Of a DNA stretch of 37,668 bases, positions 27,701 through 35,232 are shown in pieces; positions within the stretch are counted from its first letter, which is position 1; each line of letters starts with the position of its first letter. Made by a program: the position numbers and the translations under genes. The notes beneath the pieces were generated by a model. The model was not told where the DNA came from. It ran no database searches and was given only the letters and a program-made list of their open reading frames with translations. Origin of the DNA: an uncultured Lachnospiraceae bacterium. Its GTDB lineage: Bacteria > Bacillota > Clostridia > Lachnospirales > Lachnospiraceae. The stretch covers positions 1 to 37,668 of the forward strand of contig CANRBX010000023.1 in NCBI GenBank assembly GCA_947628955.1, given 5' to 3'.

Positions 27701-28468
27701 ATGAACATAGCGATAATTTTTGCGGGCGGCAGCGGCGTGCGGATGGGCGCGGGCGTGCCGAAGCAGTTTCTGGAGATCAACGGAAAGCCGATCCTGATCC
27801 ATACGCTTCAGCTTTTTCAGGAGCACGAGGAGATTGACAAAATCTATCTGGCGATGAGCCGGGACTACATCCGCTATACGGAACAGCTGGCGCTTGATTA
27901 CCGCATTGACAAGATTGCGGCGATCGTTCCGGGTGGGGCGACGGCGCAGGATTCTATCTACAACGCGCTGGAGCGCGCGGAGCAGGAAAACTCCGGGGAT
28001 GATATTGTCCTGATCCATGACGGAGTGCGCCCGTTTGTCGAGTACGGCGTGATCAGTGACAATATTGAGAGCGTCCGGCAGCATGGGAGCGCAGTCACAT
28101 CGACACTCTGCTACGAGACGATCATAATCAGTCACGACGGCGACCAGGTGGATGACCTGCCGCTGCGCAGGGAGAGCTATGCGGCGCAGGCCCCGCAGAG
28201 CTTTTATCTGAAGGACATTCTGGAAGCGCACCGGGCAATCCGAACGAAGAATCCGGGCTATGAGAATATGGTGGACGCCTGCACGATCTACCGGGCACTC
28301 GGCAGACAGCCTCACATCGTGCTCGGGAACCGCGGCAATATCAAGGTGACGACGCCGGAGGATGTGTATATGTTCCGTGCGCTTCTGCAGTACCGGGAAA
28401 ATGAGCAGGCGTTCGGCTTCGGGCTGACGGACCGGCTGGCCGCAAAGATGAACCGTTACCGCAAGTGA
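27701..28468 (+). CDS. IspD/TarI-type cytidylyltransferase
   Basis: A 255-residue CTP-dependent nucleotidyltransferase. The N-terminal IIFAGGSGVRMGAGVPKQFL is the CTP-binding loop of the IspD/TarI family; DDIVLIHDGVRPFV carries the metal-binding Asp, and IKVTTPEDVYMF is the conserved C-terminal motif. IspD makes CDP-methylerythritol in the MEP pathway; TarI makes CDP-ribitol for teichoic acids. Its place between CDP-glycerol transferase and LicD genes favours the TarI-like role of supplying a CDP-activated polyol to the surface polymer (inference). GGAGG lies seven bases before ATG 27701. Confidence 0.88.
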   Translation: MNIAIIFAGGSGVRMGAGVPKQFLEINGKPILIHTLQLFQEHEEIDKIYLAMSRDYIRYTEQLALDYRIDKIAAIVPGGATAQDSIYNALERAEQENSGDDIVLIHDGVRPFVEYGVISDNIESVRQHGSAVTSTLCYETIIISHDGDQVDDLPLRRESYAAQAPQSFYLKDILEAHRAIRTKNPGYENMVDACTIYRALGRQPHIVLGNRGNIKVTTPEDVYMFRALLQYRENEQAFGFGLTDRLAAKMNRYRK

Positions 28469-28540
28469 GGGGATGCGCGGGGCGGCGTGCAGCCGCCGGT
28501 GCAAAGCGACAAAAAAGCGTCCGGGATGACGGACGCCGCA

Positions 28541-28592
28541 TGGGCAGGAACCTCTCCGGATGGCCCCCCAAAGGTTCTTCGCGGAGATGCCC
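28541..28592 (+). other. Structured intergenic segment (possible pseudoknot)
   Basis: In the 262-bp gap between the cytidylyltransferase and SDR genes, GGGCA (28542-28546) can pair with TGCCC (28588-28592), GAACCT (28548-28553) with AGGTTC (28572-28577), and CTCCG (28554-28558) with CGGAG (28582-28586). The last two cross. A GCGTCCG/CGGACGC hairpin lies just upstream (28517-28536) and GGCGGC/GCCGCC at about 28482-28498. No known riboswitch was recognised, and no promoter was clear. Confidence 0.35.
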
Positions 28593-28730
28593 TGCTCCTT
28601 TGCGCCTGTTGTTATCTAACTGACATTATAAAAACAGACTGTCGGTACAGAAAAATGATCTGCAGACACAGAAGAAATAGACTGCCGATTTGGAGAAGTG
28701 AATCGCCGATACAGAGAAATGGAGACAGAG

Positions 28731-29828
28731 ATGAGAGACGGAGATGGAAACAGGGATGCGGTGCTGCAGGAGGATCTGGAGCGGATTGCTGCATCAGATC
28801 AGATTGACTGGGAAAAACTGAGAGGAAAGCGTGTGCTGGTGACCGGGGCTACGGGACTGATCGGAAGCATTCTGACAAAGGCGCTTCTGTGCGCCGGCGA
28901 GAGCCGCGGACTTGATGTTCATGTGCTGGCTCTGGTGCGCAGCAGGGAAAAGGCAGAGAAAATATTCGCCTCTTTTCTGCCTGAGGGGCCGGAATTTCTG
29001 ATCTGCGATATTCTCTCCCTGCCGGAGGTGCCTGGCAAAATAGATTATATTGTTCACGGGGCCAGTGTGACGACGTCGAAGGATTTTGTGGACCGGCCGG
29101 TGGAGACGATCCTGACTGCGCTGAAGGGCACGGAGAATCTTCTGGAGCTTGCGCGCAGAAAAAACGTGCAGGGAATGGTGTACCTCTCATCTATGGAGGT
29201 TTACGGCGTCGTGGATGCAGAACACTGGAATGTCCGCGAGGCAGATTACGGATACATCGATCCGCTCGTTCCCCGCAGCAGCTATTCCGAGGGAAAGCGC
29301 ATGACAGAGGGACTTTGCGGCGCGTATGCGCATGAATATCATGTGCCGGTAAAGACGGTGCGCCTGGCGCAGACATTTGGGGCCGGGGTTCCGGAGTCAG
29401 AGAACCGCGTGTTTGTTCAGTTCGCACGCAGCATCCTGACACGGCAGGATATCGTGCTCCACACAGACGGGAGCAAGGCGCACTGCTATTGCTATACGTC
29501 CGATGCGGTGCTCGGCATTCTGAAGGTGCTGCTTGAGGGCGCATCGGGGGAAGCTTACAATGTGTCGAACGAGGATACGTTTTCCACGATCCGGGAGATG
29601 GCGGAAATGCTGATCCGGAAATACCCGGAGAGCGGCTCAGAGCTGATTTTTGACATTCCGGAGGACGCGGATAAATTCGGGTATGCGCCGACCTCGAGGA
29701 TGCTGATCAACTCGGAAAAGCTCCGCGCGCTCGGATGGAAGCCGTCGGCGGATCTCGCGGAAATGTTCGGGCGGCTGATGGCGAGTATGAAGCAGAGCTG
29801 GGCGGAATTCAGAGAACCGGAGGCCTGA
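28731..29828 (+). CDS. NAD-dependent epimerase/dehydratase (extended SDR)
   Basis: A 365-residue extended SDR with all catalytic features: NAD loop VLVTGATGLIGS near residue 36, HGASVTTSKDF, active-site YLSSMEVYG, and the YSEGK (YxxxK) pair followed by RLAQTFGAGVP. It resembles dTDP-glucose dehydratase/UDP-glucuronate decarboxylase-type enzymes that modify nucleotide sugars in the cytosol; the exact substrate is unknown. Several start codons are in frame (GTG 28698, ATG 28719, ATG 28731); ATG 28731 has GGAG six to seven bases upstream and is preferred. It precedes two degenerate SDR-like proteins and seems the only active member of the three. Confidence 0.88.
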   Translation: MRDGDGNRDAVLQEDLERIAASDQIDWEKLRGKRVLVTGATGLIGSILTKALLCAGESRGLDVHVLALVRSREKAEKIFASFLPEGPEFLICDILSLPEVPGKIDYIVHGASVTTSKDFVDRPVETILTALKGTENLLELARRKNVQGMVYLSSMEVYGVVDAEHWNVREADYGYIDPLVPRSSYSEGKRMTEGLCGAYAHEYHVPVKTVRLAQTFGAGVPESENRVFVQFARSILTRQDIVLHTDGSKAHCYCYTSDAVLGILKVLLEGASGEAYNVSNEDTFSTIREMAEMLIRKYPESGSELIFDIPEDADKFGYAPTSRMLINSEKLRALGWKPSADLAEMFGRLMASMKQSWAEFREPEA

Positions 29829-29874
29829 GGCGCCGCGGCGGGCGGCAGCCGGAATTTCGGAAGGGGATAGTACA

Positions 29875-30564
29875 ATGCAGGGGACGGGACACACAGAGAA
29901 AATCTGGCTGCCGGGACCAAAGTCGCAGGGAAAACAGAAATTTGCGGAGTGGCTGTGCCGGTCTGGCGTGCAGGCGGATCGGGAGTTTATGAATATAATC
30001 CATATGGAGGAAATCCCTCTGGAAGACAGAAAGGACTGCCTGGTGCTGGTCTTTGCGGAGATTGCTTCCGACAGTGCTCCTGCGGCCTGGCAGAGCCTCG
30101 AAGAGCTGTCAGAGGTTCTCCTGCGGGCAGCGGATATCCGGCCCCGCAGGATGGTTCTTGTGTCTGACACGATGGTATACGGAAAGCTTTTTGGAGAACA
30201 GAGGCTCGTGAAAGAGGATGAGATCGGCTACCTCAGCCACACGGCTGACGGTGAGACGGCCGCCCAGTGCATGCGCACCGCGGAGAATCTGTGTTTTCGT
30301 CTGACGCGGGAGAAGGGCCTGAACGCGGGAATCGTGCGCGCCGACTGGCAGGCGGTTTTCGCGGGAACGAAACAGTGCCGGCTTCAGGAGACTCTGCTGA
30401 ACATCCTGAAAAACGGCGCGCCGGGCGAGGTCTTCAATCTCTCAGAGAAATCCTCAAAGGAACGGCTTTTGCAAGAGGAACAGTGTGCGCAGGCGCGTTC
30501 GCCGCTCTCGCCGATCACTGTGATCCCGGATACCGGAAAGGCGGAGAAATATGCTGCTTCGTGA
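29875..30564 (+). CDS. Degenerate SDR-like protein (GC-rich copy)
   Basis: A 229-residue protein related to extended SDRs but without a recognisable NAD glycine loop or YxxxK. The MVLVSDTMVYGKLFGEQRLV segment replaces the usual active-site serine region, and CMRTAENLCFRLTREKGLN matches the helix where YxxxK should be. It is a paralogue of the protein at 14863-15648, sharing the YGK, VKEDEIGYLSHT and SPLSPITVI motifs. It overlaps the next gene by 14 bp, so the two are translationally coupled and may form a complex. It is likely a pseudoenzyme or substrate-binding subunit (inference). The ATG follows GGAAGGGGATAGTACA. Confidence 0.65.
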   Translation: MQGTGHTEKIWLPGPKSQGKQKFAEWLCRSGVQADREFMNIIHMEEIPLEDRKDCLVLVFAEIASDSAPAAWQSLEELSEVLLRAADIRPRRMVLVSDTMVYGKLFGEQRLVKEDEIGYLSHTADGETAAQCMRTAENLCFRLTREKGLNAGIVRADWQAVFAGTKQCRLQETLLNILKNGAPGEVFNLSEKSSKERLLQEEQCAQARSPLSPITVIPDTGKAEKYAAS

Positions 30565-32536
30565 TAAATTGAACGAATTTGAACTGGACTGGGCACAGGC
30601 CGCAGTGCGTTCGGGGCAGATCCCTCTGAAGCAGATCAGAAACAAAAAAATTCTGATCGTGGGGCCGGAGGGATCGTTTGAGGCCGCGATCGGCTGGTCG
30701 TTTGCCGCCTGGAATGACGAATGCAGGGCGGGAGTGCGCGCGGTGCAGTGCAGCCCGGATGCGCAGAACCCGGGCAGAGAGCCGGGGCAGCGCGCGGGGG
30801 ATTCTCCGGCGACGGATATTTTCTCAAAATCTGTCCGCAGTTTCACGGAGGAGTCATTTCCTCCGGCGGCGGCGGATTACATCATACTGACCGGACTTTG
30901 CTGCCGCGAGGCACGGTGTTCGGCGGAGGAATCGGTCGGCCTGCTCAGGGCGTTCCGGAAGACCGTACAGGCAGTGACGGATATGGACTGCGGCCGAATC
31001 CTGCTCTTGTCAGACGGCCGCGTTTACGGGCGGCTGGGACATGGCTTTGCGGCATCAGAGTACGAGGCGGGAAAGACGGATCCCTGCGCGCCCGGTTACG
31101 AAGAGCAGTATCTGCTGCAGGCGATGGAGGGGATTTTCGTTTCGACAGCAAGAGAGAAGGGCAGAAATTTCAACATTCTGCGGACAGGGCTGATCTATGG
31201 GCCGTGTCTCTCCCTGATGGAACATCCGGCGGTGCAGCTGGCCGCCAGGACAGCGCGCGGCGAAGAAACTGTGATCACGCTTGCGCAGGACAAGAATTCC
31301 TATATCTGTATACACGACGTTCTGACGGCGATACAGTTTGTGCTGACCGTCTGCCCGCCGAATAAGATACTGAATGTCTCCGGATATCATTCTGATGTGA
31401 CGGCCGGAGAGCTGGCAATGCTTCTGTACAACAATTTCCCGGAGCAGTGCAGGATCACACTGACGTCCGGACGGCCGGAGCGCGCGCGGCAGGAAATGCC
31501 GGATGCGGATGCCGGAAATTGTCCGGATGCCGCAGAAAAGGATGCCTGCGCGGCAGCTGAAGAAAATGAGAGATTCTGTGTCCAGCTGAACACGCAGCTG
31601 ATCAGGCATTACGGCTTTGCACCGCAGATCTCGATGGAGGACGGCCTGATCATCCTGGTCAAAAGCCTGGAGAATATGGGGGAGGTGTTTATCTTTGACA
31701 ACACCTACCTTGGAAAGCTGGAGAAGGTGCAGAAGATCCTGCTCGCGTATCTGCTGGAAATTGACCGGATCTGTAAAAAACACAACATTAAATATTTCCT
31801 CGCGGGGGGCACGCTGCTCGGAGCGATCCGCCATCATGGCTTCATTCCCTGGGACGACGATGCAGATGTGATGATGCTGCGCGAGGACTACGACCGTTTC
31901 CTGGAGGTGGCGCGTGATGAGCTTCCGGAAAATATCTTCCTGCAGCTTCCGCACACGGAGAAGGGAAATTACAATCCGTTTACAAAGCTCCGCATCGATA
32001 ACACCATGTTTGCGACAGAGTTTACCGGCCATTTTCTGTGGATGCACAACGGAATTTTCTTTGACATTCTGGCGCACGACCGGACCGGCCGCCATAAATG
32101 GTCGCAGAAGCTGCATCTGATGGCGACGATGCTGATGCGGTCGATCGTATTTAATAAGTGGGGCGATACCGATATCGCGGGCGGAGGCGGACACCCGGTC
32201 ATCTGTAAGATCGTCGACAGGGTAAAATATCTGGTTCCGATGCGGTTTGCTCTCTGGGCGCAGAACCGCCTGCTGGAGTTTTACAAAAACAGGGAAACGG
32301 GTTACCTGTATGACGGGATGGGGCGCAACCTGAGCCGCGGGGCCTTTCCTGAAAAGTGGCTCGACGAGGCAGTGTATGTGGACTTTGAGGGATACAAGTT
32401 TCCGGTGCCGAAGGAGTACGACAAGTATCTTACGTATCTGTACGGGGACTACATGCAGATGATCCCGGTCAGCCTGCGCAGGACGAGCCACAGCATCGTG
32501 CTTATGGATCTGGGAGAATATGCAGATTTTTCGTGA
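30551..32536 (+). CDS. SDR-like/LicD fusion protein (GC-rich copy)
   Basis: A 661-residue fusion. Residues 1-345 are SDR-like (KILIVGPEG, ILLLSDGRVYGRLG, ILRTGLIYGP) without a clear NAD loop or YxxxK. Residues from about 370 to the end are a LicD domain with AGGTLLGAIRHHGFIPWDDD near 416-435 and FPVPKEYDKYLTYLYGDYM. LicD proteins move phosphocholine-like groups from CDP donors to glycans in the cytosol. Compared with its AT-rich paralogue (15645-17522) it has two extra low-complexity stretches, at about residues 66-100 and 304-346, rich in Ala, Pro, Gly, Arg and acidic residues. The LicD parts are very similar, so the two may act on the same polymer with different donors or sites. Confidence 0.87.
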   Translation: MLLRDKLNEFELDWAQAAVRSGQIPLKQIRNKKILIVGPEGSFEAAIGWSFAAWNDECRAGVRAVQCSPDAQNPGREPGQRAGDSPATDIFSKSVRSFTEESFPPAAADYIILTGLCCREARCSAEESVGLLRAFRKTVQAVTDMDCGRILLLSDGRVYGRLGHGFAASEYEAGKTDPCAPGYEEQYLLQAMEGIFVSTAREKGRNFNILRTGLIYGPCLSLMEHPAVQLAARTARGEETVITLAQDKNSYICIHDVLTAIQFVLTVCPPNKILNVSGYHSDVTAGELAMLLYNNFPEQCRITLTSGRPERARQEMPDADAGNCPDAAEKDACAAAEENERFCVQLNTQLIRHYGFAPQISMEDGLIILVKSLENMGEVFIFDNTYLGKLEKVQKILLAYLLEIDRICKKHNIKYFLAGGTLLGAIRHHGFIPWDDDADVMMLREDYDRFLEVARDELPENIFLQLPHTEKGNYNPFTKLRIDNTMFATEFTGHFLWMHNGIFFDILAHDRTGRHKWSQKLHLMATMLMRSIVFNKWGDTDIAGGGGHPVICKIVDRVKYLVPMRFALWAQNRLLEFYKNRETGYLYDGMGRNLSRGAFPEKWLDEAVYVDFEGYKFPVPKEYDKYLTYLYGDYMQMIPVSLRRTSHSIVLMDLGEYADFS

Positions 32537-32612
32537 CGCTCCGGGCGGGCCGTTATCTGATCGGGGAATCTGGCCGGAGGGCGGATTTATTGGATAATAT
32601 GGAGGAGACTGT

Positions 32613-33554
32613 ATGCTTTCTGTAATTTTGCCGGCATACAACGAAGAAAAAATGATCAGCCGTGCGGCGGAAAGGATCAGTCAGATCCTGGGCGGGGCCG
32701 GGATCCCCTATGAGCTGGTATTTGTGAACGACGGCTCAAAAGACCGGACCTGGGAGGAGATCGAGAAGGCGGCAGCCAGGGATCCGAATGTGACGGGCGT
32801 CTGTTTTTCGCGGAATTTCGGGAAAGAGGCCGCCATGTTTGCGGGTCTGGCGGACGCGGCGGGAGACTGCTGTGCCGTGATGGACTGCGATCTGCAGCAC
32901 CCGCCGGAGACGCTTGTGGAAATGTACCGTCTCTGGGAGCAGGGATACGAGGTCATCGAGGGCGTAAAGCACACCAGAGGCAAAGAGAGTGTGATGCACC
33001 GCGCCAGCGCGGGACTTTTTTACAAAATCATTTCCAGGGCAGTCAGGATCGATATGTCGCGCGCTTCCGATTTTAAACTGCTCGACCGGCGGGCGGTCGA
33101 TGCGCTGCTCGCGATACCGGAGCGCAATACGTTTTTCCGGGCACTGTCCTCATGGATCGGATTTCGGACGGCCTCGGTGGAATTTGATGTGCAGGAGCGG
33201 ACAGAAGGCCAGTCCAAGTGGTCTACCTGGTCGCTGATCCAGTATGCGGTGAAAAATATCGTGTCTTTTTCGACCGTCCCGATGCAGTGCGTGACGGTGG
33301 CGGGCGCGTTCGTCTTCCTGTTTGCCGTTGTACTTGGCATCCAGTCGCTTGTGCGCTACTTCAGCGGACATGCCGTTGAAGGCTTCACCACAGTGATCCT
33401 GCTGATCCTGATCATCGGAAGTGTGATCATGATCAGCCTCGGGATTATCGGGTACTATATCGCAAAAATTTATGAGGAAGTTAAGGGGCGGCCGCGATAT
33501 CTGATCTCGCGCAGGCTCGGACACAAAAAGCCGGACGCCGGCGGGAAAGAGTGA
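32613..33554 (+). CDS. Polyprenyl-phosphate glycosyltransferase (GT2, DPM1/GtrB-like)
   Basis: A 313-residue family-2 glycosyltransferase with two C-terminal membrane segments (about residues 225-250 and 262-290). LSVILPAYNEE starts the GT-A fold, FVNDGSKDRTW and AVMDCDLQHPPE carry the nucleotide and metal-binding Asp residues, and QERTEGQSKWSTWSLIQYA is typical of GtrB/CsbB-type enzymes. These move a sugar from a nucleotide donor to undecaprenyl phosphate on the cytosolic face, for later transfer to a surface polymer outside. GGAGG precedes ATG 32613. The stop lies inside the first copy of the 57-bp repeat described below, and the repeat stays in the same frame past it. Confidence 0.92.
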   Translation: MLSVILPAYNEEKMISRAAERISQILGGAGIPYELVFVNDGSKDRTWEEIEKAAARDPNVTGVCFSRNFGKEAAMFAGLADAAGDCCAVMDCDLQHPPETLVEMYRLWEQGYEVIEGVKHTRGKESVMHRASAGLFYKIISRAVRIDMSRASDFKLLDRRAVDALLAIPERNTFFRALSSWIGFRTASVEFDVQERTEGQSKWSTWSLIQYAVKNIVSFSTVPMQCVTVAGAFVFLFAVVLGIQSLVRYFSGHAVEGFTTVILLILIIGSVIMISLGIIGYYIAKIYEEVKGRPRYLISRRLGHKKPDAGGKE

Positions 33555-33719
33555 GCTGGTATTTGTTGTATGGCGACGTACAGCGAATCAGTGCCATATT
33601 TTAAAGAGTACGCCGGCATTTGTTGCAGGGAAGCATACAGCAAACCGACGCCTACCTTTAAAGAGTACGCCGGTATTTGTTGTAGAGAAGCATACAGCAA
33701 ACCGACGCCTATCTCTAAA
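33549..33719. repeat. Tandem 57-bp repeat, three copies
   Basis: Three head-to-tail copies start at 33549, 33606 and 33663. Copies two and three differ at five positions; copy one is more diverged. The period is 19 codons, and in the frame of the upstream glycosyltransferase the copies read KEYAGICCREAYSKPTPTF-like, with TGA in copy one where copies two and three have TAC. Copy one covers the gene's stop codon. No repeat-associated system is nearby. Confidence 0.85.
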
Positions 33720-33803
33720 GAGCGGGAGGCTGCCATATGAAGGAAGGTTCGGTAAACCTGTGATCCGTAGTCTGCCGGAAATGGGATGAAAACGGCAGAT
33801 GCA

Positions 33804-33827
33804 GGTGTCTGTGTCTGCACAGACACC
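33804..33827. other. Perfect 10-bp hairpin in the intergenic region
   Basis: GGTGTCTGTG (33804-33813) pairs perfectly with CACAGACACC (33818-33827) around a TCTG loop. There is no T-tract, so termination is doubtful. It lies in the 670-bp gene-free stretch between the glycosyltransferase and spmA, which otherwise holds the two repeat arrays and a weaker hairpin (AAGCGG/CCGCTT) near 33842. Confidence 0.6.
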
Positions 33828-33971
33828 GGGAGACACAGAATAAGCGGAAAACCGCCGCTTTGGGAGGGATTCGGAAAAACAGACAGAATATACCCGTCTG
33901 ACCGGAAATATACTGTACGGAAGAAAAATACCGCTGTGTATCTGCAGATTTCCGGCCGGAAGCCGATACTA

Positions 33972-34163
33972 TCCTGCGCAGATCCGGTCAGGAACTGGCA
34001 TATTCCGGCATAGTGCCGGTGAGGACGTGATGCATTCCTGCGCGGCTCTGCTCAGGATTTGGTATATTCCGGCATAGTGTCGGTGAGGATCTGACGCCTT
34101 CCTGCACAGCTCTGTTCAGAATCTGGCATATTCTGATACGGCGTCGGCCGGAATCCGGCACTT
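33972..34163. repeat. Tandem 64-bp repeat with hairpin, three copies
   Basis: Units starting with TCCTGCGCA-like sequence at 33972, 34036 and 34100 are spaced exactly 64 bp. Each contains a TATTCCGGCATAGTGCCGGT-like segment; in the first copy CCGGCA and TGCCGG form a perfect hairpin, in the second one pair becomes a wobble, and the third copy is diverged there. No reading frame is evident. The array ends just before spmA. Confidence 0.8.
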
Positions 34164-34223
34164 GCGGACAGAAGCAGAGCCTGCCGGATATGCAGAAGGC
34201 ACAGGCGGCAAAGGCGGGATAAT

Positions 34224-35141
34224 ATGAATTATATCTGGGGTGCGATGATACTTACCGGAGTGATCTATGGAACTCTGACGGGGCATATAGACACAGTTTC
34301 TGATGCAATGCTGAGTTCGTCAAAAGAGGCAGTCACACTGTGCATCACGATGCTCGGTGTCATGGGATTGTGGATGGGATTAATGGAAATAGCGAAAGAT
34401 GCGGGGCTGATCCGGACAATTTCAAGACGGATACAGCCCCTGATTCATTTTCTGTTTCCGAAACTTCCCATGGATCATCCGGCGGCAGAACATATTACGA
34501 CAAATATGGTAGCGAATTTTCTCGGACTCGGCTGGGCGGCGACCCCGGCGGGGCTGAAAGCGATGGAGAGCCTGGCCGAGCTGGAGGAGGAGCGGAGGGC
34601 AGAGGCCGAAACCGAGCGGGGGACGAACACGGCACAGCAGATGGCAGATGCGGTACAGCCGTCGGACAGATATCAGATGGGGGATGAAAGAGCAAGCGCG
34701 CGAAGAAAAAAGAACAGACACGCGCGAAGGACAGCAGCGGAGCGGCGGGTTGCAAATGCGGTACAGGAGCCGGACAGATACCGGGCGGAGAAAGGACACA
34801 TGCGGAAGATGAAAACGGCGCAGCGGGCGGCATACGAGGCACAACAGACAGCAGAAACAGCGCAGCAGGCAGCAGGTGCGAAGCGCAGACGGAAAGTACC
34901 TGCCGTGCCCCGCGGTGTGGCCAGCAACGAGATGTGTACCTTCCTGATCCTGAACATTTCTTCCCTGCAGCTGATCCCCGTCAACGTCATCGCCTACCGC
35001 GCGCAGTACGGCAGTGTGAATCCCACGGCGATCGTCGGGCCCGGAATCGTGGCGACAGCAGTGAGTACGCTGGCGGCGGTGATGTTCTGCAAGACGATGG
35101 ACAAGATGCAAGATTCCATCAGATTAGATAAAATGAATTAA
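34224..35141 (+). CDS. spmA: Spore maturation protein A-like with large loop insertion
   Basis: A 305-residue membrane protein of the SpmA/nucleoside-recognition family. Residues 1-118 (IWGAMILTGVIYG, EAVTLCITMLGVMGLWMGLMEIA, HFLFPKLP, ATPAGLKAMESL) and 232-290 (SNEMCTFLILNISSLQLIP, AYRAQYGSVNPTAIVG) match the two halves of SpmA, which helps dehydrate the spore core. Between them lies an insertion of about 110 residues (121-231), rich in Ala, Arg, Glu and Gln and containing a repeated AVQxxDRY motif. Normal SpmA is about 195 residues. The usual partner SpmB is not next to it on either side. A sporulation role is inferred from family only. Confidence 0.8.
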   Translation: MNYIWGAMILTGVIYGTLTGHIDTVSDAMLSSSKEAVTLCITMLGVMGLWMGLMEIAKDAGLIRTISRRIQPLIHFLFPKLPMDHPAAEHITTNMVANFLGLGWAATPAGLKAMESLAELEEERRAEAETERGTNTAQQMADAVQPSDRYQMGDERASARRKKNRHARRTAAERRVANAVQEPDRYRAEKGHMRKMKTAQRAAYEAQQTAETAQQAAGAKRRRKVPAVPRGVASNEMCTFLILNISSLQLIPVNVIAYRAQYGSVNPTAIVGPGIVATAVSTLAAVMFCKTMDKMQDSIRLDKMN

Positions 35142-35200
35142 AACAGATAAAAACTATTTAAATCGGATAAAAACTATTTAAATTTGGTAAAGATATGATA
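35127..35200. repeat. AT-rich 20-bp repeats upstream of the ATPase module
   Basis: The unit GATAAAAACTATTTAAAT occurs exactly twice (35146-35163 and 35166-35183), with weaker related units at 35127 (GATAAAATGAATTAAAA) and 35186 (GGTAAAGATATGATATAA), at spacings of 19, 20 and 20 bp. The array spans the end of spmA and the promoter of the ATPase gene. It could be an operator for an autoregulator or mark an insertion junction. Confidence 0.6.
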
Positions 35201-35204
35201 TAAT
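35177..35204 (+). promoter_or_regulatory. Promoter of the ATPase-nuclease module
   Basis: A consensus TATAAT (35199-35204) with TGA extension follows a weak TTTAAA (35177-35182) at 16 bp. Because the -10 box covers the ATG at 35203, that codon cannot be the start for this transcript; the next ATG, 35233, has GGAG seven bases upstream. Confidence 0.65.
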
Positions 35205-35232
35205 GGTTAAAAATATAGATTGGAGATTAAAG

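Noticed and set aside
28469..28600. ZTP riboswitch-like segment
   Set aside because: A CCGCATGGGCA stretch recalls the end of the ZTP motif, but the conserved upstream part is missing and the neighbouring genes do not fit.
33470..33826. Minus-strand frame with 19-residue repeats
   Set aside because: The repeat period of 57 bp makes several frames look repetitive; there is no ribosome site, and it overlaps the real glycosyltransferase end.
33549..34163. CRISPR array
   Set aside because: Units are contiguous tandem repeats without unique spacers, and no cas gene is present.
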